In this document: positions 46,354-56,318 of the stretch, one piece after another | Layout of the letters: every line of letters begins with the position of its first letter | Numbering within the stretch: the stretch's first letter is position 1 | From: Marinilabiliaceae bacterium JC040 | Lineage (GTDB): Bacteria > Bacteroidota > Bacteroidia > Bacteroidales > Marinifilaceae | Assembly (NCBI GenBank): GCA_022496785.1 | Contig: SNAP01000003.1 | Coordinates: 309,753-373,752 of the forward strand | Length of the DNA stretch: 64,000 nucleotides | Direction: 5' to 3' | The notes under the pieces: generated by a model | Told to the model about the DNA's origin: nothing | The model's database searches: none | The model's input: only the letters and a program-made list of their open reading frames with translations | Position numbers and translations under genes: made by a program

Positions 46354-47217
46354 ATGAGACAACTTAAAATTAACAAACAGATTACCAATCGGGAATCTGT
46401 TTCACTATCGAAGTATCTAGTGGACATAGCAAAAATTGATATGCTCACTAATGACGAAGAGATAATTTTATCTCAAAAGATTAAAGAAGGAGATCAAAGG
46501 TCTCTTAATCGTCTAGTAAAAGCTAATCTACGTTTTGTAGTTTCAGTAGCTAAACAGTATCAAAACCAAGGTATTCAACTTATCGACCTTATTAATGAAG
46601 GAAATATTGGACTCATAAAAGCAGCTAAAGCTTTTGATGAGACAAGAGGTTTTAAATTTATTTCCTACGCCGTATGGTGGATTAGACAATCCATTTTACA
46701 ATCTCTAGCAGAACATGCACGTATGGTGAGATTACCTTTAAACAAAATCTCATCAATACACAAAGTTACAAAAGCTTATGCAGAATTAGAACAAAAAAAG
46801 GAGTACGAACCAACTCCAGATGAAGTTGCAAATTCTATTGACTTATCTGTTAAAGAAGTTAAAGATGCAATTAAAATTCAAAAGAAACATGTTTCTGTTG
46901 ACATGCCTGTAGCAGGAGAAGATGACTTTACTCTTCTAGATACAATGTCAAATGTTGAAGGTAAAGAGCAACCTGATAATAAACTCGAATATGAATCACT
47001 AAAAAAAGAGATTGAGACTATCATTGCTTCACTTCAATATAGAGAAGCGCAGGTAATTCGTATGTATTATGGCATAGGATATAAACACAAATTTTCTTTA
47101 GAACAAATAGGTCAAGAACTTGAAATATCAAAAGAAAGGACAAGACAACTAAAAACTCATGCTATTGAGAAAATTAGAAAGTCTAAAATAAAGAAAAGAT
47201 TAAAAACCTATTTATAG
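46354..47217 (+). CDS. Divergent RpoD-type sigma-70 factor
   Basis: A 287-residue sigma factor with the size and N-terminus (MRQLKINKQITNRESVSL) of Bacteroidota primary sigma. Region 2 is very conserved (NLRFVVSVAKQYQNQG, DLINEGNIGLIKAA, RGFKFISYAVWWIRQSIL; 58-115). Region 3 and especially region 4.2 depart from the usual form: residues 260-275 read KERTRQLKTHAIEKIR where the primary factor normally has RERVRQIKEKAIRRLR, and the family ending SKLLKSYLG is KKRLKTYL. This suggests a group 2 paralogue rather than the housekeeping factor, but a divergent primary sigma cannot be excluded. Confidence 0.85.
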   Translation: MRQLKINKQITNRESVSLSKYLVDIAKIDMLTNDEEIILSQKIKEGDQRSLNRLVKANLRFVVSVAKQYQNQGIQLIDLINEGNIGLIKAAKAFDETRGFKFISYAVWWIRQSILQSLAEHARMVRLPLNKISSIHKVTKAYAELEQKKEYEPTPDEVANSIDLSVKEVKDAIKIQKKHVSVDMPVAGEDDFTLLDTMSNVEGKEQPDNKLEYESLKKEIETIIASLQYREAQVIRMYYGIGYKHKFSLEQIGQELEISKERTRQLKTHAIEKIRKSKIKKRLKTYL

Positions 47218-47257
47218 GTACTGTTTAAGACTCACATTTAACTTTACTTAGAGATAA

Positions 47258-47304
47258 TTTCTCTCAAATTGAGAAAGGGCATATCATTTATGATATGTCC
47301 TTTT
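47258..47304. terminator. Terminator between sigma factor and peptide cluster
   Basis: AAAGGGCATATCAT (47274-47287) pairs with ATGATATGTCCTTT (47290-47303) with one G-U pair. A second stem TTTCTC/GAGAAA (47258-47263 with 47271-47276) shares its AAA, so the two may compete. It ends the sigma gene and the convergent HlyD gene. Confidence 0.8.
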
Positions 47305-47309
47305 ATTAT

Positions 47310-48590
47310 TTATTTCACAAAAGAATATAATATCTTATGCAATAAACTTTCATCCTCTAAAATGATTTCACCCTCCCCAGACAAATCTTCAATATAATCT
47401 ATTTCTTTTCTACTATCAGTAATCAATCCATTAGGGAAGCTAATAGTTATTAGATAGTTATCCTTCAAAACTGGTATTCTAGAGATTAATGATATTTTCC
47501 CTTTTATATAACCATAATCCTTAGATGGATAGTTATATAAACGTATATTAACTGATTGCCCAAGTTTAACATTTCCCATCATTTTCTTAGAAAGATATCC
47601 TAAAGCAACAGGATTTTGTGCAACCTCTGGAACTATTGTAAATAGATACATATCCTTCTCAAAAACCATATTTTTACAGACTTTTGTCGAATAATGTAGA
47701 TTCCCTTTTATAGGAGAAGATAAAATATAGTGAGATTTCCATATATCTAATTTCGTTTTAAGTTCTATTAATCTATTACGGATATCAGACAATAGCAGAT
47801 TTCTTTTGTTTATATTTTCTTTATTTGTTTCAACCAAAGATTCTTTTAAACTCAGTAGGTCTAGATTTAATTGTTTTATATTATCTTTAAATCTAATATT
47901 TTCCAAACTACTATTTAAAAAAGATGTTTTATAGTTCTCAAATTCTTTTCTAGAAACCACTCCCTTACAATATAATATCGAATCATTTCTAAATGATTTT
48001 TTTAATATTTGGTAGTTTTCATTCTGATATATCAACTGAGTTTTATACGATTTAAGTAAGTTATCCTTAACCAATATCTTATTTCTAAGTAATTTTTTCT
48101 TAGAGGTATAATATGTAGATTCCATAAAAACTTTATAATCCTCTAAAGCTTTCACCAATATTGAATATGGTAATTGCAATTCACCTAAATCAGTAATCTC
48201 AGAATCACAAATACTACTAATTACATCTATTGAATACTCCTTAGATTCTAATAATTTAATACAATTTAATAAGTTCAGAACTGAATTAATATTGGCACTA
48301 TTAGAAAATGCTAATACCATATCTTTTTTACCTACACTTAAACCATTATTAACAAAAACAGAATCTATTTTACCACCTATTTTAGAATTCACACTTACAG
48401 AAGGACTTGTAGAACTTATACGAACTACAATTTTCTTTACTTCAGGGGATTTATAAAAATAACTTAAAATAGCTAAGACCATCAGAATTATAAAAATTAT
48501 CAATATACCATATCTTAATGTCCAACTTGGTACCTGCCCCATAACTTCCTGAACCTCGGAACTATTATTTACAATCTTTTTTTTAGCCAT
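47310..48590 (-). CDS. HlyD-family adaptor for peptide export
   Basis: A 426-residue membrane-fusion protein, anchored by one helix at about 28-46 (ILIIFIILMVLAILSYF), with a biotinyl-lipoyl half (VSVNSKIGGKIDSVFVNNGLSVGKKD), a long coiled coil (about 160-290) and the second lipoyl half plus barrel (ILSSPIKGNLHYS). It would link the C39-ABC transporter to the outer membrane. It begins 2 bp after that transporter and is the last gene of the cluster. No TolC-type outer-membrane gene is in the window. Confidence 0.85.
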   Translation of the reverse strand: MAKKKIVNNSSEVQEVMGQVPSWTLRYGILIIFIILMVLAILSYFYKSPEVKKIVVRISSTSPSVSVNSKIGGKIDSVFVNNGLSVGKKDMVLAFSNSANINSVLNLLNCIKLLESKEYSIDVISSICDSEITDLGELQLPYSILVKALEDYKVFMESTYYTSKKKLLRNKILVKDNLLKSYKTQLIYQNENYQILKKSFRNDSILYCKGVVSRKEFENYKTSFLNSSLENIRFKDNIKQLNLDLLSLKESLVETNKENINKRNLLLSDIRNRLIELKTKLDIWKSHYILSSPIKGNLHYSTKVCKNMVFEKDMYLFTIVPEVAQNPVALGYLSKKMMGNVKLGQSVNIRLYNYPSKDYGYIKGKISLISRIPVLKDNYLITISFPNGLITDSRKEIDYIEDLSGEGEIILEDESLLHKILYSFVK

Positions 48591-48592
48591 AA

Positions 48593-50797
48593 TTAATTTC
48601 CTAATTCTAATTGATTTTTCACTAAACGATAATACATTCCTTTTTTAGCTGCTAACGACGAATGATTACCTTCCTCAACAATTTCACCATCATTTAAAAC
48701 AATAATCTTATCTGCATCCTTTACAGTACTAAGCCTATGGGCAACCACCACAACAGTTTTCCCTAAATAGAATTCTTTTAAATGTTTCATAATATCTTTC
48801 TCATTATTAGCATCTAGAGAATTTGTTGCTTCATCAAGGAAGATATAATTTGGATTTTTATAGACAGCCCTTGCTATTAAAATACGTTGACATTGTCCTT
48901 GACTTAAACCATTCCCCTCCATTCCTATTTGAGTATTATAACCAAGTGGTAAAGATTCAATATAATCACTAATATTAGCTGTTTCTGTAGCAATTTGCAA
49001 TCTAGAATAATCTACACTATCATCTCCCAAAGAAATATTTTCAGCAATCGAATCTGAGAAGATATAACCATTTTGCATTACTGTTCCAGTATTTTCTCGC
49101 CACAAATTTGGATTTATAAGATTTAAAGGTGTATTTCCAACTAGCACTTGTCCATGATTAGGATCATAAAAACCTAACATCAATTTAATTAATGTTGTCT
49201 TTCCACTACCACTAGCTCCAACAATAGCTGTAACTTTATTTTCTGGAATTGATAAATTTATATTTTTTAAGACATAATCTCTATCAGAACCATTATAACT
49301 AAAAGAAACGTCTTTTAGATATATACTTCTATCCTTAGGTAATTGATTTATTTTTTGATCTACATTAAGTTCTTCGTCTTCTCTACCATGAATTTCATTC
49401 AATCGTTCAAGACTAATTTTAGCATCTTGCATAGATCTTACAAAACCAATAAATTGCTCTATCGGAGCTGATAATTGCCCTATTATATAAGTCATTGCCA
49501 TCATCATACCTAAAGTCATATCTCCAGAAATTACACTCTTTGCTGCAATATAAGTAATTACAATATTTGTAGTTTGACTAAAAAATACAGAACCTACCTG
49601 TTGCATCTGACCTAAACCAAGCCCCTTAATACTAATTTTAAAAAGTTTAACCTGAATTCTTTCCCACTCCCACCTTTTTTGTCTCGTACAATTATTCAAT
49701 TTAATTTCTTGCATACCAGTTATCAATTGAATAATCTTATTTTGCTCCTTAGAAGCTTGGGTAAATCTCTTATAATCAAGCTCTCTTCTCTTTTTTAGAA
49801 AGAGTAAAATCCAAACAACATATAGGCTATTTCCTAATAAAAAGATTAGAAATATAAAAACATTATAAGAAGCTAAAACACAAGAAAATATAATAAAATT
49901 AAAAAAGGAGAAAACTATATTTATAGAACTTCCTGTTAGAAAAGATTCTATACGACTATGATCATCAATTCTTTGAAGAATATCACCTGTATTTTTAGAA
50001 TCAAAATTCTTTAAAGGTAACTTCATTAATTTTGCAAGAAAATCAGACACTAAAGAGATATTAATCCTAACATTCACATGCAGCATAATCCAACTCTGTA
50101 TAAATTCTACTGATATTCTAGCAACAAAAATCACAAGTTGAGATACTAATATTAAAGTAATAAACGCTAAATTACTATTACGAATTCCAATATCTACAAG
50201 AGATTGAGTTAAGAAAGGGAATATTAATTGTAATAAACTCACAACCACCATACCTAAAACAAGTTGTAACAACTGTTTTTTATAGGGTTTAAGATATTTC
50301 ACAAAATAAGAAAAATCTCTATTACTTACTTCCGTTTCACCCTCTAGACTAAAAAATTCAGGTTTTGGCTTTAATAATAAAGCTACTCCTAAGTCTTCAT
50401 TATCTTTTTTATGCTGAAACCAGCATTTCTTAAAAGTTTCCTCGTCATACTCTAATAGTCCCGTAGCAGGATCAGCTATAAATATTTTATAACCATTTCT
50501 AGTTTTCTTTACTTTATAGCAAACTACAAAATGATTTTGATTCCAGTGAAGAATACATGGAAAAATTTCATTAGATACAAGTTCTTCAAAAGTAATCATA
50601 ACTCCTGAAGTTCTAAAACCTATACTTTCAGCTGCATCACTAATACCTAATAGAGAAACACCTGATTTTGTATAATAAGATTTCTTTCTTAAAGTTTCTA
50701 AATCATAATATTTCCCATAATACTTTGCAATCATTCTCACACAAGAAGGACCACAATCCATTTTATCTAATTGTCTATAAATTGGAAATTTTTTCAT
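48593..50797 (-). CDS. C39 peptidase-ABC transporter for Gly-Gly leader peptides
   Basis: A 734-residue bifunctional exporter. The N-terminal C39 cysteine protease has Gln9, Cys15 (DKMDCGPSC), His89 (NHFVV) and Asp109 (ADP), all needed to cut after a Gly-Gly leader. Six membrane helices (about 165-440) and an ATPase domain follow, with Walker A GASGSGKT near 535, signature LSQGQ (Gln for the usual second Gly) and Walker B YIFLDEATNSLD. It should cut and export the two precursors encoded upstream in the same cluster, both of which end their leaders in NGG. Confidence 0.92.
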   Translation of the reverse strand: MKKFPIYRQLDKMDCGPSCVRMIAKYYGKYYDLETLRKKSYYTKSGVSLLGISDAAESIGFRTSGVMITFEELVSNEIFPCILHWNQNHFVVCYKVKKTRNGYKIFIADPATGLLEYDEETFKKCWFQHKKDNEDLGVALLLKPKPEFFSLEGETEVSNRDFSYFVKYLKPYKKQLLQLVLGMVVVSLLQLIFPFLTQSLVDIGIRNSNLAFITLILVSQLVIFVARISVEFIQSWIMLHVNVRINISLVSDFLAKLMKLPLKNFDSKNTGDILQRIDDHSRIESFLTGSSINIVFSFFNFIIFSCVLASYNVFIFLIFLLGNSLYVVWILLFLKKRRELDYKRFTQASKEQNKIIQLITGMQEIKLNNCTRQKRWEWERIQVKLFKISIKGLGLGQMQQVGSVFFSQTTNIVITYIAAKSVISGDMTLGMMMAMTYIIGQLSAPIEQFIGFVRSMQDAKISLERLNEIHGREDEELNVDQKINQLPKDRSIYLKDVSFSYNGSDRDYVLKNINLSIPENKVTAIVGASGSGKTTLIKLMLGFYDPNHGQVLVGNTPLNLINPNLWRENTGTVMQNGYIFSDSIAENISLGDDSVDYSRLQIATETANISDYIESLPLGYNTQIGMEGNGLSQGQCQRILIARAVYKNPNYIFLDEATNSLDANNEKDIMKHLKEFYLGKTVVVVAHRLSTVKDADKIIVLNDGEIVEEGNHSSLAAKKGMYYRLVKNQLELGN

Positions 50798-50809
50798 TCA
50801 TTTTATTTA

Positions 50810-53197
50810 TTATACACGACGTAAATACTCATTATTCCCTTTTCTTATATTTTTATTCAATTTTGTATTTCCTAAATTCCAGATAAAAGATATTCTAAAA
50901 CCCTGATATTCTCCTATACTATAGGAATAACCTTTTCGATATTTATCATCAATAGAAGAATATCTATCTGTAGAAAAATCTCCATCTCTACAAGCCCAAG
51001 ATCTATATGCATATAGACTTAGCGAGAAATTATCAAAATTCTTTTTTAAAGAAAGATTTAATTGCATAAAACCATACGACTTTCCATATTCATTTATTGA
51101 ATTAGTGAAATAATTTCCTGTAATACTTGAAGTAAATCTTTTTTCTTTAGAGATTGTCAGAAAATTATTTAATGAATATTCAGCAGACCATCCATTCTTA
51201 TTTAAATTAACTTCTTCAGATTTATCAATATATGTCGTATAATTCAAACAAGAAGAAGCATTTATATACCACCATCTTGTAATACTTCCAGAATATGATA
51301 ACGTAGTTGCAAATCTAGTTTGTTTATCGTAATTAATAGTTCTAGTTATCATTTTATTTTTATCTATAACCTTATGAATATCATAAGTCATATCTTTTAT
51401 ATGAACATATCTAAACAATAAAGACCATTTTTTTCTCTTAAACATTAAATTTTGATCTAAATAGTATATAGGTTTTAAATCTGGATTTCCTTGAGAATAA
51501 GAAGTAGGTGAAAAATATCTTTTAAAAGGAGAATACGATCTAAAATCAGCAAAATCAGTATTTGAACTTAAATTATAACTGATTTGAACACTAGAATTAT
51601 TCCACGCAAAAAAAGCTGAAGGTTTCAACCTTTTAGAAATATTTTTAGAATTAAATTGCTTTCCATTTAATTTACTCTCAAGGCTTTTATATTCAAAACC
51701 CAAGTCAGCTCCAAGCATTAATTTTGAGCTTAATCTATACTTAAATCCCACATAAGGTGATACACCCAATTCTGTAAACTTAAATTTATGATCTATTAAT
51801 GGTAAATCTTTAGGAGCAATTTTAATATTATACTTACTCTCAAAGCTAGTTTTTGCATAATTGGAATTTATTCCAAAAGACAATAAAGCTTTTTCTCCAA
51901 ATGGATAATCGTAAGTCAATTTATTAGTAATAACATCAGAATACTGAGGAGAATCATTTTCATAATCATATCTCATAGTATTAACTCCAGGACTCACATC
52001 TTTAAACTCATTATCTATTTGATTGTCTATATTATTAGTAATATAATACAAATCTGTATATAAACGCGATCCATTAGAAAAAATACCTGTATATCTAATA
52101 TTAGAACTTAAAAATTTAGTATTAAGATCACTATTTATATTAATGTGATATGTAGAGTCAATTTTATTTAAGTTAGATTTATAATATTTCATCAAACTAT
52201 TATACTTAGGCTTCGACAAATAATTATAAAAATTAGCTGACATTTCCAATTTATGATTTTTAGTAAATTCATATTTTAAACTTAAAAAGATATCATAATA
52301 CGATCTTTTTCCTGTATTTTTAGAATTAGAACTATTACTATTATTAGTTAATTTATAATAATAAACTGATTCACTTTTTTCGTAATCTCTAAGATTCTTA
52401 AATACTATATTTGATTTAATTGACAACTTATCTTTTCCAAAAATAAAAGTTCCACCCAATGTTTGCTTATTATACTGGGTTTGCATACAAGATCCATTAA
52501 TAATTGCTCTAAAACCATCTGTATTAGGATTTTTAATCTTTAAATCAATTACACCTGTATTCATATCAACTCCATACCTAGCTGTAGGGTTCAATATTAC
52601 CTTTATTCCCTTTATTTGTGTTGCAGGAACATTTTTTAAATAAGAAATCAAAGCTGTATAATTCATATTGGTTTTACTACCATTAATAAATACAACAACA
52701 TTTTTCTTACCAATCATATTAATACTTTCAGAATTTGAAATATGAACCATAGGAGTATAATTCAATATATCTAAAGAAGTATTATTTTTTCTTATAAACT
52801 TATCAATTATTTTATAATTAAATCCTCCTTCAATAGGTTTCATCACATATTTTTCAGCAGAAATAACAACCTCATCTGTTACAAACGACAAATCATGCAT
52901 AACAACTCTCTTAAATAAATCAGTTTGCAAGAGTTTATCCATAATAACTGTTTTAAATCCAGGCAAATTAAATGCAATTTCAACACCTTTAGTTTTATCT
53001 AAATCAATCATATATTTCCCAGATATATCAGAAACACAAGATTTTAAAGAAATTCCAGTTTTAACATTATAAGCTACAATATAAACACCTTCTATCGGTT
53101 TATTATTATCATTTACTACAGAACCAGATACATGAAATTGAGCTTTTGAGATAATACAAAAGCTCATAAATACAAGTAAAAATATAAGTTTTTTCAT
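50810..53197 (-). CDS. Outer-membrane beta-barrel protein with regulatory-like domain
   Basis: A 795-residue outer-membrane protein: signal peptide (MKKLIFLLVFMSFCIISKAQ), a carboxypeptidase-regulatory-like domain (about 22-105; HVSGSVVNDNNKPIEGVYIV), a plug-like segment (NVVVFINGSKTNMNYTALISYLKNVPA in parts, IKGIKVILNPTARYG) and a long barrel of the OMP_b-brl_3 type. It resembles TonB-dependent receptors of the non-SusC kind. Inside the peptide cluster it may take the product across the outer membrane or bind it. The frame extends to 53215, but a promoter at 53226-53256 leaves only about five bases there, so the Met at 53197 is preferred. Confidence 0.8.
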   Translation of the reverse strand: MKKLIFLLVFMSFCIISKAQFHVSGSVVNDNNKPIEGVYIVAYNVKTGISLKSCVSDISGKYMIDLDKTKGVEIAFNLPGFKTVIMDKLLQTDLFKRVVMHDLSFVTDEVVISAEKYVMKPIEGGFNYKIIDKFIRKNNTSLDILNYTPMVHISNSESINMIGKKNVVVFINGSKTNMNYTALISYLKNVPATQIKGIKVILNPTARYGVDMNTGVIDLKIKNPNTDGFRAIINGSCMQTQYNKQTLGGTFIFGKDKLSIKSNIVFKNLRDYEKSESVYYYKLTNNSNSSNSKNTGKRSYYDIFLSLKYEFTKNHKLEMSANFYNYLSKPKYNSLMKYYKSNLNKIDSTYHININSDLNTKFLSSNIRYTGIFSNGSRLYTDLYYITNNIDNQIDNEFKDVSPGVNTMRYDYENDSPQYSDVITNKLTYDYPFGEKALLSFGINSNYAKTSFESKYNIKIAPKDLPLIDHKFKFTELGVSPYVGFKYRLSSKLMLGADLGFEYKSLESKLNGKQFNSKNISKRLKPSAFFAWNNSSVQISYNLSSNTDFADFRSYSPFKRYFSPTSYSQGNPDLKPIYYLDQNLMFKRKKWSLLFRYVHIKDMTYDIHKVIDKNKMITRTINYDKQTRFATTLSYSGSITRWWYINASSCLNYTTYIDKSEEVNLNKNGWSAEYSLNNFLTISKEKRFTSSITGNYFTNSINEYGKSYGFMQLNLSLKKNFDNFSLSLYAYRSWACRDGDFSTDRYSSIDDKYRKGYSYSIGEYQGFRISFIWNLGNTKLNKNIRKGNNEYLRRV

Positions 53198-53225
53198 TGA
53201 AAGAATAATCTTCATTGTTATTATG

Positions 53226-53256
53226 TAAAAATATGTATTATTATTTAATTTTACAA
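53226..53256 (-). promoter_or_regulatory. Internal promoter before the barrel gene
   Basis: TTG (53254-53256), 20 nt, then TATTTTTA (53226-53233) on the minus strand. The same TTG-N20-TATTTTTA form precedes the RND adaptor gene, which supports it despite the final mismatch. Confidence 0.45.
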
Positions 53257-53290
53257 TATTAATACTAATAATCTATAATATCTGTGAATC

Positions 53291-56200
53291 TTAATTCCTC
53301 TTTCTTTCAAAATAATAATAACATAAAGGTATAAAGAACAAACTAACAAAAGTACCTATTGTCATACCAGAAATAATAGTAACAGCAAGAGGTTTCTGCA
53401 GTTGAGATCCTAAATCATTTCCCCAAATAAAAGGGAACATTGCTAAAATAGTTGTCAAAGAAGTCATTATAATCGGTTTAAAACGCCTAACACCTCCAAG
53501 GTGAATAGCTTCCTTAAGTTTATAGCCCTCTTGTCTTAGTTTATTTATTGTATCTATCTTAAGAATCGAATCATTGATTATAATACCGCACATAACAATC
53601 AGACCAATCATCGACATTAAATTAATTGTTAATCCACATAGGAATAAAACAATTAAAACCAAAGCAATATCAATAGGAATTTCTAATAAAACTATAAAAG
53701 GTAATTTTAAAGATTCAAATTGAGATGCTAAAATAAAATATAACATTAAAACTGAAACAATTAAAACAATAATCATCTCATGCAACATAAGTACTCCACT
53801 AAAGAAACCTCCAGTAAACAAAACGTTTATATCTTTTGAATTAGAATATTCTCTTATATATTCAACAATTTCCTCTTCATTTTCATTTGTATTATAAATT
53901 TTTATAGGAACAATCTTTCCATATTTTCTTCCTTCAATTGTTTTATAATCAATAGAAGATTCTACATCTATTAAAGCAGAAAACGGAATTTTTGAATTAT
54001 CTCTACATATATAATAACAAGAATTAATTATATGAAATAAATTATTCTTTTTACCTGCAAAAACAATTGGAATATAATCATTACTACACCTTAACTCATC
54101 AATTTTAATTGAATTAATTTCTTTCTTTAAATCAGATAATAAAACTTTTACATTCACATTATACAAACAAACATTATCAGATTTTAATTTTAAAATGACT
54201 CTAGATAATAGTGAAGGCTGATAAATTACCACATTTGGAAATTTCATTTTAATACTATCAGAGAGACTACTTACAACATCAGGACTTATTTCAACAGAAC
54301 CTGAAGCTAATAAATTAGCCACAATAGGAGCTTCATCATTAGAGAACATTTGTTCAAAGATATTTTTTACCTTAAGTCTTTCAATATTTGCATTGGGATA
54401 TTTAGTATTAACCCAAGAGAAAATATTCTTTACTATTTTATTTAAAACATTCTCATCAGAAGCTCTTACATATAATTCTGTTTCTTCAACATTAGCAGAA
54501 TTATCTTTTTCTAGTAAAAAATCTTTTTCACCAATATATGCATTAAACTCTTCAAATTTATTTCCAAATTCTTTAACTATTTCTGAGATTCTCTTTTGAT
54601 TTTCTTTTAGCTCAATTGATTCATTCCATCCTAATTTAACAATCAACTCAGGACTTGTAATCTTAGGCATACTTTCTACTTTAGAAAACAAGAAAATAAA
54701 GAATCCTATTGCAAGGAAAACGACACAAGAAATTAGAAAAATTCTCCTCTTTTCAAATAAATAATCATACACCCTCTCATATAATCTTTCAGGATTCTTA
54801 AAAGATATTCTATTAATAAATCTATCTAGTTTAGTTTCTTTAGCTTTTTTAGAAACTAAATTAAAAATCACTGGAACAATTGTTATAGAAACAAATAACG
54901 AAACAAAAAGCCCTATAGTAACAGCCATAGCTTGGTCATAAAATAAAGCTCCAGATATACCCTTAAGAAAAATAAGAGGAATAAAAACCGCACAAGTTGT
55001 TAAAACAGAAGACAGCAAAGGACGAATCACCTCACTTGTAGCTTTAACACAAGCATTAAATAAAGATGAACCTCTACTAATAAACTGATTAATATTATCT
55101 ATTACAATAATTGAATTATCAATCATCATTCCCACTCCAAGAATCAAACCTGAAAGAGAGACTGTATTAATAGAAATATTTAAAAACTTAAAGAACAATA
55201 GAGAAATAATTAGAGAAATAGGTACAGAAATTCCTATAATAAAAGGAGAACGAGCATCTTTTAGAAAAAAGAACATTGTCAATATAGCTAGAATAATACC
55301 AGCGATAAGACTTTGTAAAAGGTTAGTTATTGAATAATCTAAAAGTAAAGCTTGATCTCTAGACACTGAAAAATCTATGTTTGGATAATCTAATTTAAAC
55401 TTTTCTACAATTTTAGCCACTTCATTTTTCAAATCTGACATTCTAGCATTAGACTGCTTAATAATAGCCATTGAAATACCTCTCTCATTTTTATTATAAA
55501 AGCTACCTAAAGATTCAGATTCAGTATACCTAACAATAGCAACATCCTTAATTTGTAATAGTCTACCATTAATATTCAAATAAACATCTTCAATATCTTT
55601 TTTATTTAAAAGTTGAGATTGGAACTTAATATTAAACCTATAATAACCATCTTTTATCCATAAAGAACCAGAAATCTTATTATTATCCTTAATAGCATTA
55701 CTTAAATCCTCTGTAGAAATATGTAAACTTTCTAATTTCTCTAAATCAGGTGTAATTTGTATTTCAGGTTTTGCATATCCAGTAACATCAACCATTGCAA
55801 CATCCTGAAGCTGTTCTATTCGTCTTTTTATAACAGATTCTGTAAATTCACTTAAATCGAGAAAATCCTTCTCAGAATTAGAGTTTTTAAAATTAATATT
55901 TAAATAGAAAACAGGAATATCAGAAGCAGAAGCTTTAATAATCATAGGTCTCTTTACATCAGAATAAAAACTATTCATTATATTATCAATCTTCTCATTC
56001 ACCGACATAAAAGCCTTATCTATAGAAGTTCCGTAATCAAATTTCAATTTTACATTTCCTTTTTCATCAAAAGATTGAGTTTCAATATCGCGTAAATTAT
56101 CAATATCTTGAATTCTCTCTCTTATTTGGGAAATAAAACCAGATTCAATTTCTTTTGCAGAAGCATTTCTTTTTTGCAGATATATATTAACCTCTGGTAT

Positions 56201-56317
56201 ATCAACATCAGGCATCAAAGAAACAGGAAGCTCGAACATAGAAGTCAAACCTAAAACAACAAAAGCTATTGTTGTCATTATAACTGCTATCGGTCTTTTT
56301 ACTAAAAACTTTACCAT
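53291..56317 (-). CDS. RND transporter permease, second of a pair
   Basis: A 1008-residue inner-membrane permease of the AcrB type, with 12 expected helices and two large periplasmic loops. The N-terminus KRPIAVIMTTIAFVVLGLTS (given to 20) and FELPVSLMPDVDIPEV are standard. The proton-relay segment of helix 4 is GMMIDNSIIVIDN with Asp400; helix 10 has INDSILKID, where Asn takes the place of the AcrB lysine, as in many Bacteroidota pumps. It begins one base after the stop of the other RND gene and differs strongly from it, so they probably form a mixed trimer like MdtBC. Confidence 0.9.
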   Translation of the reverse strand: MVKFLVKRPIAVIMTTIAFVVLGLTSMFELPVSLMPDVDIPEVNIYLQKRNASAKEIESGFISQIRERIQDIDNLRDIETQSFDEKGNVKLKFDYGTSIDKAFMSVNEKIDNIMNSFYSDVKRPMIIKASASDIPVFYLNINFKNSNSEKDFLDLSEFTESVIKRRIEQLQDVAMVDVTGYAKPEIQITPDLEKLESLHISTEDLSNAIKDNNKISGSLWIKDGYYRFNIKFQSQLLNKKDIEDVYLNINGRLLQIKDVAIVRYTESESLGSFYNKNERGISMAIIKQSNARMSDLKNEVAKIVEKFKLDYPNIDFSVSRDQALLLDYSITNLLQSLIAGIILAILTMFFFLKDARSPFIIGISVPISLIISLLFFKFLNISINTVSLSGLILGVGMMIDNSIIVIDNINQFISRGSSLFNACVKATSEVIRPLLSSVLTTCAVFIPLIFLKGISGALFYDQAMAVTIGLFVSLFVSITIVPVIFNLVSKKAKETKLDRFINRISFKNPERLYERVYDYLFEKRRIFLISCVVFLAIGFFIFLFSKVESMPKITSPELIVKLGWNESIELKENQKRISEIVKEFGNKFEEFNAYIGEKDFLLEKDNSANVEETELYVRASDENVLNKIVKNIFSWVNTKYPNANIERLKVKNIFEQMFSNDEAPIVANLLASGSVEISPDVVSSLSDSIKMKFPNVVIYQPSLLSRVILKLKSDNVCLYNVNVKVLLSDLKKEINSIKIDELRCSNDYIPIVFAGKKNNLFHIINSCYYICRDNSKIPFSALIDVESSIDYKTIEGRKYGKIVPIKIYNTNENEEEIVEYIREYSNSKDINVLFTGGFFSGVLMLHEMIIVLIVSVLMLYFILASQFESLKLPFIVLLEIPIDIALVLIVLFLCGLTINLMSMIGLIVMCGIIINDSILKIDTINKLRQEGYKLKEAIHLGGVRRFKPIIMTSLTTILAMFPFIWGNDLGSQLQKPLAVTIISGMTIGTFVSLFFIPLCYYYFERKRN

Positions 56318-56318
56318 A

